Below, piece after piece: positions 23,646 through 32,178 of a DNA stretch of 64,000 bases. Below the pieces are notes generated by a model that did not search any database, had not been told where the DNA came from, and worked only from the letters and a program-made list of their open reading frames with translations. The DNA is taken from positions 1 through 64,000 of the forward strand of contig JBIOEA010000008.1 of NCBI GenBank assembly GCA_044445605.1, in the 5' to 3' direction. Position numbers and translations under genes: made by a program. Numbering within the stretch: the first letter of the stretch is position 1; each line of letters opens with the position of its first letter. The DNA comes from CAWKDC01 sp044445605 (GTDB taxonomy: Bacteria > Pseudomonadota > Gammaproteobacteria > JABCZS01).

Positions 23646-24173
23646 TTATTTCTCTGTGGAACCGAGTTCGCTCAGAGAAATGCCGCGCTTTGCAGCAACA
23701 TATTCTGGCGAAGTCATGGAGGTCAAGCCCTTTAAGGTCGCACGAACAACATTTAATGGGTTTGAAGAACCGATGCACTTGCCAAGTACGTTATGAACAC
23801 CCGCAACTTCTAATACAGCGCGCATTGCGCCACCTGCGATGATACCCGTACCTTCAGAGGCAGGCAGCATAACAATTTTAGAAGCGCCATGGCGTGCATG
23901 TACGTCATGAAACAATGTGCCGTGGTTCAATTGAACACGGATCATGTTCTTACGAGCATTTTCCAATGCTTTCGCAATGGCCAATGGTGCTTCAGAAGAT
24001 TTACCTCTGCCAACACCTACACGGCCATTACCATCACCGACAACCACACAGGCACCAAAACTAAAACGACGTCCGCCTTTTACTACAGTAGACGTACGAG
24101 CTACCTGAACGAGACGATCTATATAACCGTCTGATGGTTCTTTACTTGTCGAGTTAAATCCAGAGATTGACAT
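23646..24173 (-). CDS. rpsE: 30S ribosomal protein S5
   Basis: 175-aa decoding-fidelity protein with the N-terminal double-stranded-RNA-binding-like fold (VVKGGRRFSFGACVVVGDGN) and C-terminal domain (PASEGTGIIAGGAMRAVLEV). Standard place after rplR (11-base gap). Confidence 0.97.
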   Translation of the reverse strand: MSISGFNSTSKEPSDGYIDRLVQVARTSTVVKGGRRFSFGACVVVGDGNGRVGVGRGKSSEAPLAIAKALENARKNMIRVQLNHGTLFHDVHARHGASKIVMLPASEGTGIIAGGAMRAVLEVAGVHNVLGKCIGSSNPLNVVRATLKGLTSMTSPEYVAAKRGISLSELGSTEK

Positions 24174-24184
24174 TACTTACACCC

Positions 24185-24553
24185 TTAAAATTGTAGACCT
24201 GCTTCCCGCGCCTTATCTGCCAAAGCCTTAATGCGGCCATGGTAAATAAATCCAGAACGGTCAAATGCAACTTTCGTATATCCAGCTGCAATCGCTACTT
24301 TAGCGATCTCAGCACCCACTTTCTCAGCTGCTTCAACATTGCCCGTGTACTTGAGCTCTTCGCGCAAGGAAGGGGATAATGTAGATGCAGTACCAACCAC
24401 TGTGGATAGGCCATCGTCACCCAAAACGATCACTTGTGCATAAATGTGTTTAGGTGTCTTGTGGACGCATAAACGCACTTGGTTCAAGCGACGTTGAATT
24501 GCTCTCGTCTTTTTGCTACGGCGTTTCCGTGACAGAATTTTTGAATTTTTCAT
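24185..24553 (-). CDS. rplR: 50S ribosomal protein L18
   Basis: 122-aa 5S rRNA-binding protein. A basic N-terminus (SRKRRSKKTRAIQRRLNQ) leads into the conserved core and the C-terminal VAFDRSGFIYHGRIKALAD motif. Between rplF and rpsE, as usual. Confidence 0.97.
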   Translation of the reverse strand: MKNSKILSRKRRSKKTRAIQRRLNQVRLCVHKTPKHIYAQVIVLGDDGLSTVVGTASTLSPSLREELKYTGNVEAAEKVGAEIAKVAIAAGYTKVAFDRSGFIYHGRIKALADKAREAGLQF

Positions 24554-24565
24554 GGTTCAACCTTC

Positions 24566-25117
24566 CTACTTCTTCGCTTCTTTCAGCACAATGATTTCAT
24601 CCGCATAGCGAACACCCTTGCCTTTATAAGGCTCTGGTGGACGGTAAGCGCGAATGTTCGCTGCCACTTGGCCAACCATATGCTTATCGATACCCTTTAC
24701 AACCAAATCTGTTAACGTGGGGGCTTCAATCGTAATTCCTTCAGGAATGGTGAATTGAACAGGATGGGAAAAACCGAGTGTTAGATTCAAGATGTTACCT
24801 TGAACTTGTGCACGGTAACCCACGCCAACCAATGTTAACTTCTTCTCAAAGCCTTTAGTTACCCCAAGGACCATATTGGCCAATAGGGCGCGCATGGTAC
24901 CGGTAAGGGCAACCACTTTCTGTTCGCTATCAACTTCAGGATTCCCAGCAGGCTCTAACTGAATAACATTGTCATTCAAGCTCCAGGTTACTGCAGGATG
25001 TAAATTGAGATCAATGCTGCCTTTCGGACCTTTGATCGTGACCTTTGAACCTTCAAGCACTGCCGTAACAGCAGCTGGTAAGGGTAAAGGACTCTTTGCT
25101 AATCGTGTTGATGCCAT
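24566..25117 (-). CDS. rplF: 50S ribosomal protein L6
   Basis: 183 aa, near the GTPase centre and the sarcin-ricin loop. The KKLTLVGVGYRAQVQGN and C-terminal RPPEPYKGKGVRYADE signatures are clear. The ATG at 25117 fits the family start and has a GAGCGG site just upstream; the frame extends nine codons further without similarity. Confidence 0.97.
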   Translation of the reverse strand: MASTRLAKSPLPLPAAVTAVLEGSKVTIKGPKGSIDLNLHPAVTWSLNDNVIQLEPAGNPEVDSEQKVVALTGTMRALLANMVLGVTKGFEKKLTLVGVGYRAQVQGNILNLTLGFSHPVQFTIPEGITIEAPTLTDLVVKGIDKHMVGQVAANIRAYRPPEPYKGKGVRYADEIIVLKEAKK

Positions 25118-25128
25118 AACCGCTCTCT

Positions 25129-25524
25129 TTACGCAACCATACAAATAATTTCGCCACCAACACCTAATTGCTTGGCTTGTCTATCTGTCATCAAGCCTTT
25201 AGATGTGGAAACAATGTAACAGCCTAGGCCACCCAGCAAAGGACGTATCTTTTTCGCTCCTGCGTACTTACGCAAGGAAGGACGACTGACACGTGCAATC
25301 TTTGAAATGACAGGTCTATCATGATAATACTTCAAGCTAACATGAATCATAGGAACAGTTCCTACAGTTTCTTCATGAAAACCATTCACATAACCTTGCT
25401 CAAGCAATACACGGAGCAAGTCTTTCTTATGTTTAGAAGAAGGAACAAGCACTGAGGGGTGTTTACGCCCACCTGCATTGCGAATTCGGGTCAGCATATC
25501 TGAAATCGGGTCTTGCATACTCAT
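25129..25524 (-). CDS. rpsH: 30S ribosomal protein S8
   Basis: 131-aa primary 16S rRNA binder. It begins MSMQDPISDMLTRIRNAG and ends with the signature STSKGLMTDRQAKQLGVGGE. S8 is the translational repressor of the spc operon in E. coli, acting at rplE; whether it does so here is untested. Confidence 0.97.
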   Translation of the reverse strand: MSMQDPISDMLTRIRNAGGRKHPSVLVPSSKHKKDLLRVLLEQGYVNGFHEETVGTVPMIHVSLKYYHDRPVISKIARVSRPSLRKYAGAKKIRPLLGGLGCYIVSTSKGLMTDRQAKQLGVGGEIICMVA

Positions 25525-25536
25525 CGTTTTTACACC

Positions 25537-25854
25537 TTACCAGCTGGACTTATAAACACCAGGAACAAGCCCTTCTGCAATCATCTTGCGCAGATAGATA
25601 CGGCTAATGCCTGTAAAATTATTACCACGTGGGCGACCTGTTTTGCGGCAAATCTTACGTAGTCTTGTGGGGCTTGCGTTACGTGGAAGCTTACGTTGTA
25701 CGTCCATCCAGACAGCCATGCGTTCTTCCATGGTAGCTTCTGGGTTTTTGCACACTTCATGCGCACGTGCAAGCAAAGCTGCACGACGCTGACGATTTTT
25801 ATCAATCGTTTCTTTCTTTTTCTTGGTACGGTTAACAGTACTGAGTTTTGCCAT
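25537..25854 (-). CDS. rpsN: 30S ribosomal protein S14, zinc-free type
   Basis: 105-aa head protein. The conserved C-terminal part LPRNASPTRLRKICRKTGRP and GISRIYLRKM is present; only single Cys residues remain, so it is the long form without a zinc motif. It starts two bases after the rplE stop codon. Confidence 0.96.
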   Translation of the reverse strand: MAKLSTVNRTKKKKETIDKNRQRRAALLARAHEVCKNPEATMEERMAVWMDVQRKLPRNASPTRLRKICRKTGRPRGNNFTGISRIYLRKMIAEGLVPGVYKSSW

Positions 25855-25856
25855 GA

Positions 25857-26408
25857 TTAAACCTTCGCTTCTCTGAATGGAAATTTAAATGCAGCCAACA
25901 GTTCGTAGGCGTCTTGATCAGACTCAGCATCCATCGTAATACAAATATCAAAGCCACGTAGCGCATCGATCTTTTCAAAATCAATTTCAGGGCAAATGGT
26001 TTGCTCTTTAACACCCATAGCAAAATTACCGCGCCCGTCAAAACCACGGCGTGATACGCCACGGAAGTCACGTACACGAGGCAAGTAAATGCTGATTAAT
26101 CTGTCCAAAAATTCATACATTTTTTCGCGGCGCAGAGTGACCTTGCAACCAATTGGCCAGCCTTCACGAATTTTGAAGCCTGCAATAGATTTTCTAGCAT
26201 AGGTAATTTGCGCTTTTTGACCCGCAATTTTACTTAATTGCTCGGCAGCGAAATCAAGGACTTTTTTATCCAAAGCAGCTTCACCGACACCCATGTTTAA
26301 AGTGATTTTCTTTAAACGCGCTACGCGCATAGGATTGCATTTTTTCATTTTCACGAAATTAGGCAAAATCTCTTTGCGGTACTTTTCATGTAATCTTGAT
26401 ACGGACAT
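25857..26408 (-). CDS. rplE: 50S ribosomal protein L5
   Basis: 183-aa 5S rRNA-binding protein that touches P-site tRNA and S13. Family blocks LKKITLNMGVGEA, SIAGFKIREGWPIGCKVTLR and RGVSRRGFDGRGNFAMGVKE are intact. Follows rplX with an 11-base gap. Confidence 0.97.
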   Translation of the reverse strand: MSVSRLHEKYRKEILPNFVKMKKCNPMRVARLKKITLNMGVGEAALDKKVLDFAAEQLSKIAGQKAQITYARKSIAGFKIREGWPIGCKVTLRREKMYEFLDRLISIYLPRVRDFRGVSRRGFDGRGNFAMGVKEQTICPEIDFEKIDALRGFDICITMDAESDQDAYELLAAFKFPFREAKV

Positions 26409-26419
26409 TCTAAACCTCT

Positions 26420-26788
26420 TTACTCACTGTCTTTCGCTACATTGGGGATAACTTCTCCAGAAGACCTAAAGACACGCACTTTTGCACCGTCTTTAGCCAC
26501 TGAATAACCCACGCGATCTGCTTTCTGGGTTTTAGGATTCAATATAGCCACATTTGAAATGTGTAAAGGCGCTTCACGCTTTTCCAAGCCACCTTGAATA
26601 TTGAGCTGGGGATTAGGGCGCACGGCTTTCGTGACCAAATTCACACCATCAATTAATACTCTTTCGTCGCGCGGATAAACAGCAGCCACACGGCCTGTTT
26701 GCCCTTTAGACTTACCTGCAATAACGATGATTTCATCGCCTTTCAGGATCTTAGCCTTATACACTTTCTTTGCTTTATCTTGCAACAT
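26420..26788 (-). CDS. rplX: 50S ribosomal protein L24
   Basis: 122 aa, an assembly initiator at the exit tunnel. The KOW motif GDEIIVIAGKSKGQTGRV is present. It is slightly longer than E. coli L24 at the N-terminus (MLQDKAKKVYKAK). The ATG at 26788 has a GGAAA site about eight bases upstream. Confidence 0.95.
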   Translation of the reverse strand: MLQDKAKKVYKAKILKGDEIIVIAGKSKGQTGRVAAVYPRDERVLIDGVNLVTKAVRPNPQLNIQGGLEKREAPLHISNVAILNPKTQKADRVGYSVAKDGAKVRVFRSSGEVIPNVAKDSE

Positions 26789-26803
26789 AATATTTCCACA
26801 CCC

Positions 26804-27172
26804 TTACAGAACTTCTGGAGCAAGCGAAATAATCTTCATGAAAGCCTCACCACGCAATTCACGCGTGACGGGCCCGAAGATACGTGTACCTATGGGTTGT
26901 CTTTGTTTATTCAACAACACCACTGCATTACTGTCAAAACGGATCGTAGATCCATCTTTACGACGCACGCCTTTACGGGTACGTACGACTAATGCAAACA
27001 GCACTTCACCTTGCTTAACTTTGCCCTTGGCAATAGCATCCTTAACAGACACGACAATCACATCACCGATCTGTGCATAGCGACGCTTCGAGCCCCCTAA
27101 CACCTTGATACATTCCACCTGTCTTGCGCCACTGTTATCTGCGACATCCAGGCGTGTACTTGTTTGAATCAT
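26804..27172 (-). CDS. rplN: 50S ribosomal protein L14
   Basis: 122-aa protein at the subunit interface. MIQTSTRLDVADNSGARQVE and the IGTRIFGPVTRELR block are typical. First gene of the classic spc unit; here it continues the transcript from rpsQ (25-base gap). Confidence 0.98.
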   Translation of the reverse strand: MIQTSTRLDVADNSGARQVECIKVLGGSKRRYAQIGDVIVVSVKDAIAKGKVKQGEVLFALVVRTRKGVRRKDGSTIRFDSNAVVLLNKQRQPIGTRIFGPVTRELRGEAFMKIISLAPEVL

Positions 27173-27197
27173 TTGCTACGCTCCACACAACACTCTG

Positions 27198-27473
27198 TTA
27201 AATTTGCTCTTGTTCAGCACGTTCAACAATCTGACGAACAACCCAAGCTTTAGTCTTGGATATAGGCCGGCACATTTCAATTTCTACCACATCACCAATG
27301 GAGCATGTATTGTCTGCATCGTGCGCATAGAAACGCGTTCTGGACTCTACATACTTGCCATAGCGAGGATGCTGCTTCTTTACCGTACGCAGTACAACAA
27401 CGGTTTTATCCATCTTGTTACTGACTACACGGCCTACGACCGTTTTTGTCGATTGATTTGCCAACTCCGTCAT
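27198..27473 (-). CDS. rpsQ: 30S ribosomal protein S17
   Basis: 91-aa OB-fold primary 16S rRNA binder with VGRVVSNKMDKTVVVLRT and GDVVEIEMCRPISKTKAW. Separated from rpmC by a single base, so probably translationally coupled. Confidence 0.97.
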   Translation of the reverse strand: MTELANQSTKTVVGRVVSNKMDKTVVVLRTVKKQHPRYGKYVESRTRFYAHDADNTCSIGDVVEIEMCRPISKTKAWVVRQIVERAEQEQI

Positions 27474-27474
27474 T

Positions 27475-27666
27475 TTAGTGATGACCCTTCTCAGTTAAAA
27501 TAGTATTAATGCGCGCTATTCCCAGCTTGATCGGCCGATGACTAACATGACGCATTTCGCTCTTCAGTTTACGTGCTATCCGTAAGTTTAGGTTCTCTTG
27601 CTTGAGATCCCCTAACTTAACCAGCAAATCGGCAACTGATAATTCTCTCAATTCTGCTGTTTTCAT
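27475..27666 (-). CDS. rpmC: 50S ribosomal protein L29
   Basis: 63-aa two-helix protein at the tunnel exit. The typical start MKTAELRELSVADLLVKLGD is present and the C-terminal part holds IARINTILTEK. It overlaps the end of rplP by four bases (ATGA). Confidence 0.96.
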   Translation of the reverse strand: MKTAELRELSVADLLVKLGDLKQENLNLRIARKLKSEMRHVSHRPIKLGIARINTILTEKGHH

Positions 27667-28079
27667 CCCATGACTTCCCGTTTAACAAAGATAGTCTTCA
27701 CTGGTAATTTAGACGCTGCTAGTGCAAACGCTTCACGTGCCGTTGCCTCGTCTACCCCTTCCATTTCATAGAGGACTTTGCCTGGCTTTACCACGGCTAC
27801 CCAGTACTCCACGTTACCCTTACCTTTACCTTGGCGGACTTCTAAGGGCTTCTTTGTAATAGGCTTGTCCGGAAACAAGCGAATCCAAATCTTTCCACCC
27901 CGTTTCACGTAGCGGGTCATCGCACGACGAGCCGCTTCGATCTGCCGGGCTGTAATTCTACCACGGTCCAGGGTCTTTAATCCATACTCTCCGAAGCTTA
28001 CTTTTGCACCTTTGGTGGCTGAACCGCACATACGGCCCTTTTGCTGCTTCCGATACTTAGTGCGTTTTGGGGCTAACAT
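27663..28079 (-). CDS. rplP: 50S ribosomal protein L16
   Basis: 138-aa protein at the peptidyl-transferase centre and A-site. It starts MLAPKRTKYRKQQKGRMCG with the signature KRGGKIWIRLFPDKPITKKP. Its stop overlaps the rpmC start codon. Confidence 0.98.
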   Translation of the reverse strand: MLAPKRTKYRKQQKGRMCGSATKGAKVSFGEYGLKTLDRGRITARQIEAARRAMTRYVKRGGKIWIRLFPDKPITKKPLEVRQGKGKGNVEYWVAVVKPGKVLYEMEGVDEATAREAFALAASKLPVKTIFVKREVMG

Positions 28080-28082
28080 AAC

Positions 28083-28742
28083 CTATACCTCTTCTTTCTC
28101 TTTCGCCAGCTCTTTCTTGAAGACTTCGCCTTTGAAAATCCATACCTTGATACCGATAATGCCATATGTTGTTTTGGCCTCAGCAACCCCATAGTCTATG
28201 TCTGCACGGAAGGTATGCAAAGGCACACGGCCTTCACGGTATTGTTCCGTTCTTGCGATTTCAGCGCCGCCTAAACGACCACTGAGGCAAACCTTCACAC
28301 CTAAAGCACCAGCACGCAATGCCGTGCTAACTGCACGTTTCATTGCTCTGCGGAACATGATGCGCTTTTCAAGCTGTTGTGCGATTGTTTGGGCCACAAT
28401 CGCTGCATCTGCATCAGGCTTTCTAACCTCTTCAATCGTAATTTGAACAGGCACACCAACGATGCGGGTCAGCTCTTGGCGTAAGGGTTCAATGTCTTCA
28501 CCCTTTTTACCAATAGCAGCCCCTGGTCTTGCGCATTTTACACGGATAATCGCGTTTTTGGCAGGACGTTCGATAATTATTTCACTCACCTGGGCTTGTG
28601 CCAGTTTTTTCTTCAAAAACTCACGCGCTTGTAGGTCACTGTAAAGCAGATCGGCATAATCGTTGAAATTTGCAAACCATTTAGAGGAGTGCTCTTTAAC
28701 AATGCCTAATCTTACACAATTTGGATGTACTTTTTGACCCAT
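28083..28742 (-). CDS. rpsC: 30S ribosomal protein S3
   Basis: 219-aa head protein at the mRNA entry channel. Contains the KH domain with AAIGKKGEDIEPLR and the C-terminal domain GRLGGAEIARTEQYREGRVP. The C-terminal tail is somewhat shorter than in E. coli. Three bases separate it from rplP. Confidence 0.97.
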   Translation of the reverse strand: MGQKVHPNCVRLGIVKEHSSKWFANFNDYADLLYSDLQAREFLKKKLAQAQVSEIIIERPAKNAIIRVKCARPGAAIGKKGEDIEPLRQELTRIVGVPVQITIEEVRKPDADAAIVAQTIAQQLEKRIMFRRAMKRAVSTALRAGALGVKVCLSGRLGGAEIARTEQYREGRVPLHTFRADIDYGVAEAKTTYGIIGIKVWIFKGEVFKKELAKEKEEV

Positions 28743-28747
28743 GGTTA

Positions 28748-29104
28748 TCAGTCTCTCTTTTCAGATTGGTTAGAACGATCGGCGACCACTACTGTAATGT
28801 GGCTGGTCGGTTTTTTCACATGATCAGCCCGGCCTTTTGCCCTCGGTTTAATCCGTTTGAAAGAAGCACCCTGATTCACAAAAATGGTTTCAATGTACAA
28901 ATTGTCAATGTCGCCACCCAAATTGTTTTCAAAATTGGCAATTGCCGAATTTAAACATTTGGAAACAAACGTTGCTGCTTTCTGTGGCAATTCAGACAAT
29001 ATCATTAAAGCCTCAGATACGTTTAAGCCTCTGACCACGTCAACCACTAATCGTGCTTTCTGCGTCGAAAGACGGATGTCTCTTAAATGCGCCGTAGCTT
29101 GCAT
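28748..29104 (-). CDS. rplV: 50S ribosomal protein L22
   Basis: 118-aa tunnel-constriction protein. Signature KRIKPRAKGRADHVKKPTSH near the C-terminus. Its start codon shares one base with the rpsS stop codon (TAATG), indicating coupling. Confidence 0.97.
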   Translation of the reverse strand: MQATAHLRDIRLSTQKARLVVDVVRGLNVSEALMILSELPQKAATFVSKCLNSAIANFENNLGGDIDNLYIETIFVNQGASFKRIKPRAKGRADHVKKPTSHITVVVADRSNQSEKRD

Positions 29105-29391
29105 TACTTCTTCTCCTCTTTGGTCGCTTTAGTGCCCGTGTGACCTTTAAAGGTACGCGTCGGTGCAAATTCACCCAATTTATGACCAACCATGTCTTCG
29201 GTCACGAATATTGGCACATGTTGACGTCCATTATGAACCGCTATGGTAAAACCTACCATAATTGGAATAATGGTCGATGCGCGTGACCAAGTCTTGATCA
29301 CTTGCTTCTTAACATTGCTTGCCGTGGCCTTCACCAGCTTTGCAAACAAGCTATGCTCGACAAAGGGGCCTTTTTTAACTGAACGTGGCAC
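29104..29391 (-). CDS. rpsS: 30S ribosomal protein S19
   Basis: 95-aa partner of S13 in the small-subunit head. It starts MPRSVKKGPFVEHSLFAKL and carries GHKLGEFAPTRTFKGH. S19 itself looks canonical, in contrast to its partner S13 in this genome. Confidence 0.97.
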   Translation of the reverse strand: MPRSVKKGPFVEHSLFAKLVKATASNVKKQVIKTWSRASTIIPIMVGFTIAVHNGRQHVPIFVTEDMVGHKLGEFAPTRTFKGHTGTKATKEEKK

Positions 29392-29414
29392 AGATAACCT
29401 CTCTCACTTAATAC

Positions 29415-30248
29415 TTAATTGCGTCTATCACGAACAATATACTTGTTCGAAGACTTCGACCGCTTACGCGTCTTGTAACCCTTCGTTGGTACACCCGACC
29501 TGGATACAGGATGACGTCCACCAGAAGTACGGCCTTCACCGCCCCCGTGCGGATGGTCAACTGGGTTCATCGCAACACCTCTGACCGTTGGGCGTATACC
29601 ACGGTGGCGTACTGCCCCCGCCTTACCCAAACAGCGTAAACTATGCTCGCTGAAGCAAACTTCGCCTACCGTAGCACGGCAGGTTTCAAGCACTTTACGC
29701 ATTTCACCAGATTGCAAACGTAAGGTCACATAACCCGCGTCTTTAGCAATCAGCTGCGCGCTGGTGCCTGCACTACGTACAAGCTGAGCTCCACGGCCTG
29801 GCTTCAATTCTACACAATGAACGGTTGAACCTTGTGGGATAAACTTCATTGGGAGGCAATTACCTACTTTGAATGTAGCTTCAGCACCCGAGATGACTTC
29901 ATCACCAGCCTTTAATCCTTTAGGCGCTATAATATAACGCTTTTCGCCGTCTTTGTATACTAAAAGTGCAATATGAGCAGAGCGGTTGGGATCATATTCT
30001 AATCTTTCAACGCGAGCTGGAATGCCATCTTTAGTACGTTTAAAATCGATAAGACGGTAATGTTGCTTATGCCCACCACCACGATGTCTCACGGTCATCC
30101 GACCCTGTGAGTTACGCGCAGAAGTACGGGTCTTTGCACGTGTCAACGACTTTACTGGACGACCTTTGTAAAGATCAGTCTCTGTTACCCGAACCTGGTG
30201 ACGGGTTCCTGGTGTAAGAGGTCGCATCTGTTTAATAATAACAGCCAT
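29415..30248 (-). CDS. rplB: 50S ribosomal protein L2
   Basis: 277-aa protein required for subunit joining and peptidyl transfer. The conserved GVAMNPVDHPHGGGEGRTSG block near the C-terminus holds the essential His. Standard S10-operon position after rplW (14-base gap). Confidence 0.98.
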   Translation of the reverse strand: MAVIIKQMRPLTPGTRHQVRVTETDLYKGRPVKSLTRAKTRTSARNSQGRMTVRHRGGGHKQHYRLIDFKRTKDGIPARVERLEYDPNRSAHIALLVYKDGEKRYIIAPKGLKAGDEVISGAEATFKVGNCLPMKFIPQGSTVHCVELKPGRGAQLVRSAGTSAQLIAKDAGYVTLRLQSGEMRKVLETCRATVGEVCFSEHSLRCLGKAGAVRHRGIRPTVRGVAMNPVDHPHGGGEGRTSGGRHPVSRSGVPTKGYKTRKRSKSSNKYIVRDRRN

Positions 30249-30262
30249 TTTCTATTCCTCAC

Positions 30263-30559
30263 TTACTGGACGGCAATCGCATCGATTGTGTGGCCACTCG
30301 CTAACGTGACATAGGCCTTTTTCACATCGCTACGCTTACCCGCCATATTACGCGTACGCTTAGCTTTACCTAACTGGTTCAAAATATTGACCTTGACCAC
30401 GGTGACTTTGAATGCCATTTCAACGGCTTTCTTTACGTCAGTGCGCGTGGCTTTCTTGGAAACTTCAAACACGTATTGGTTTTGGTCTCCCATGACCGTC
30501 AATGATTTTTCAGATATTACAGGTGATCTGATTAAATCGAAATATTGATCGCGTGTCAT
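30263..30559 (-). CDS. rplW: 50S ribosomal protein L23
   Basis: 98-aa tunnel-exit protein, docking site for trigger factor and SRP. Motifs SPVISEKSLTVMGDQNQYVF and VVKVNILNQLGKAKR. It overlaps rplD by four bases (ATGA). Confidence 0.97.
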   Translation of the reverse strand: MTRDQYFDLIRSPVISEKSLTVMGDQNQYVFEVSKKATRTDVKKAVEMAFKVTVVKVNILNQLGKAKRTRNMAGKRSDVKKAYVTLASGHTIDAIAVQ

Positions 30560-31176
30560 ACAAAAGACTCCTCAAGTGTTTTGAGCGCAAGCTCTGTCAC
30601 CAACATGTGTTCAACATGCAGTAGCGCAATCGGATCAATATCCTTTACTTCTACTACACCTACGTTAGGCAAATTACGGGCCGCTAACAATAAGTTACGA
30701 TCCATTGCATCGGTTACGATCAACACGTCTTTAACGTTTAAACCATCCAACCATGCTTTGCAGGTCTTCGTTTTATGATCAGCTAATGCAATTGTATCTA
30801 ATACTGTAATGCGATTCGTACGGAAACGCTCGGACAGAATGCAACGAATGGCACCACGGTACATTTTACGATTTACTTTTTGTGAGTAATCTTTTGTACG
30901 TGCAGAGAACGTTACACCGCCGCCACGCCATAATGGACCTGTACGACTACCCGCGCGTGCGCGGCCGGTGCCTTTTTGGCGCCATGGCTTTGCAGTAGAA
31001 CCGCTCACATCTGAACGATTTTTACGATCAGGAGCACCTTGACGACGAGCGTTTCTGTGTGCCGTCGCAATTTGGTGGACCAAGTCTTCATTCATTGGTA
31101 CAGCAAAAATTGCATCAGATATTTGGATCGCCTTGTTTTTGCCAGACTTACCAAAGTTAACTACTTGAACTTCCAT
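30556..31176 (-). CDS. rplD: 50S ribosomal protein L4
   Basis: 206-aa protein lining the exit tunnel. The extended loop with KPWRQKGTGRARAGSRTGPL is intact, with no sign of macrolide-resistance changes in it. In E. coli L4 represses the S10 operon through an mRNA leader; no room for such a leader exists upstream of rpsJ here. Confidence 0.97.
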   Translation of the reverse strand: MEVQVVNFGKSGKNKAIQISDAIFAVPMNEDLVHQIATAHRNARRQGAPDRKNRSDVSGSTAKPWRQKGTGRARAGSRTGPLWRGGGVTFSARTKDYSQKVNRKMYRGAIRCILSERFRTNRITVLDTIALADHKTKTCKAWLDGLNVKDVLIVTDAMDRNLLLAARNLPNVGVVEVKDIDPIALLHVEHMLVTELALKTLEESFV

Positions 31177-31185
31177 ACTGGCTCC

Positions 31186-31815
31186 TTACTTAGATGATGC
31201 ATCACGAACGGCAGCCACAACACGCACGATTGCACCCGTGGCGCCTGGAACAGCACCCTTTACTACGAGTAATGCATTTTCGTGATCAATTGCTGCAATT
31301 TCGAGGGACTGCATGGTGATGTATTTATCGCCCATGTGCCCAGCCATGCGTTTCCCTTTAAACACGCGACCTGGGGTTTGGTTTTGACCAATCGAACCAG
31401 GAACACGGTGTGAACGAGAGTTACCGTGCGTTGCATCTTGCGTAGCAAAATTGTGACGCTTAACGGTACCCGCAAAACCCTTACCTTTTGTACGGGCACG
31501 AACGTCTACACGTTGCCCGACCTCAAATTGTGTCAGATCCAGTGTGGCACCAATGCCAAACTGTTCAGATTCTTCTGCAGACACTTTGAACTCGTACAAA
31601 CCACGGCCTGGTGCAACATTTGCTTTAGCAAATTGACCAGCCATCGGCTTGTTAATGCGACTAGGCTTTACACGGCCCATAGTCACTTGTAGCTTGCCTT
31701 CAGGCTTTGCTACGACCGAATTTTGTTCGATTTGTATAATAGTCACAGGAACGCTTGCATCTTCATTGAAAATGCGGCTCATCCCACGTTTAATTCCGAT
31801 TAGACCCACGGCCAT
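31186..31815 (-). CDS. rplC: 50S ribosomal protein L3
   Basis: 209-aa assembly initiator near the peptidyl-transferase centre. Motifs VGLIGIKRGMSRIF, the central GTVKRHNFATQDATHGNS and GRVFKGKRMAGHMGDK. Follows rpsJ with a 17-base gap. Confidence 0.97.
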   Translation of the reverse strand: MAVGLIGIKRGMSRIFNEDASVPVTIIQIEQNSVVAKPEGKLQVTMGRVKPSRINKPMAGQFAKANVAPGRGLYEFKVSAEESEQFGIGATLDLTQFEVGQRVDVRARTKGKGFAGTVKRHNFATQDATHGNSRSHRVPGSIGQNQTPGRVFKGKRMAGHMGDKYITMQSLEIAAIDHENALLVVKGAVPGATGAIVRVVAAVRDASSK

Positions 31816-31832
31816 GCTACACTCCTCGCTGC

Positions 31833-32156
31833 CTACACAGTATCAATAACAATAATTTTGACGTCCAGGCCAGCTGACAAGTCAAGCTTCATGAGGGCAT
31901 CAACCGTTTTATCGGTTAGCTCTACGATATCGACCAGACGCTTGTGCACCCGGATCTCAAACTGCTCCTGCGCATCTTTATCGACGTGAGGAGAAGCCAG
32001 AAGATTAAAATGACGTTTACGCGTCGGCAAAGGCACAGGGCCTCGCACACGTGCGCCTGTTCTCTTGGCTATTTCGACTATTCTTGACATCGCTGAATCA
32101 ATCAAACGATAGTCAAACGTCTTGAGCACAATTCGAATACTTTGCTGCTTTGACAT
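31833..32156 (-). CDS. rpsJ: 30S ribosomal protein S10 (NusE)
   Basis: 106-aa head protein that also acts with NusB in antitermination. SIRIVLKTFDYRLIDSAM and GPVPLPTRKRHFNLLASPHV are typical. The ATG at 32156 is chosen by family length and an AAGGG site; the frame remains open upstream. It starts only 22 bases after fusA, with no tuf gene and no S10 leader in between. Confidence 0.97.
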   Translation of the reverse strand: MSKQQSIRIVLKTFDYRLIDSAMSRIVEIAKRTGARVRGPVPLPTRKRHFNLLASPHVDKDAQEQFEIRVHKRLVDIVELTDKTVDALMKLDLSAGLDVKIIVIDTV

Positions 32157-32178
32157 AACTGTTACCCTTTTTTTACAA

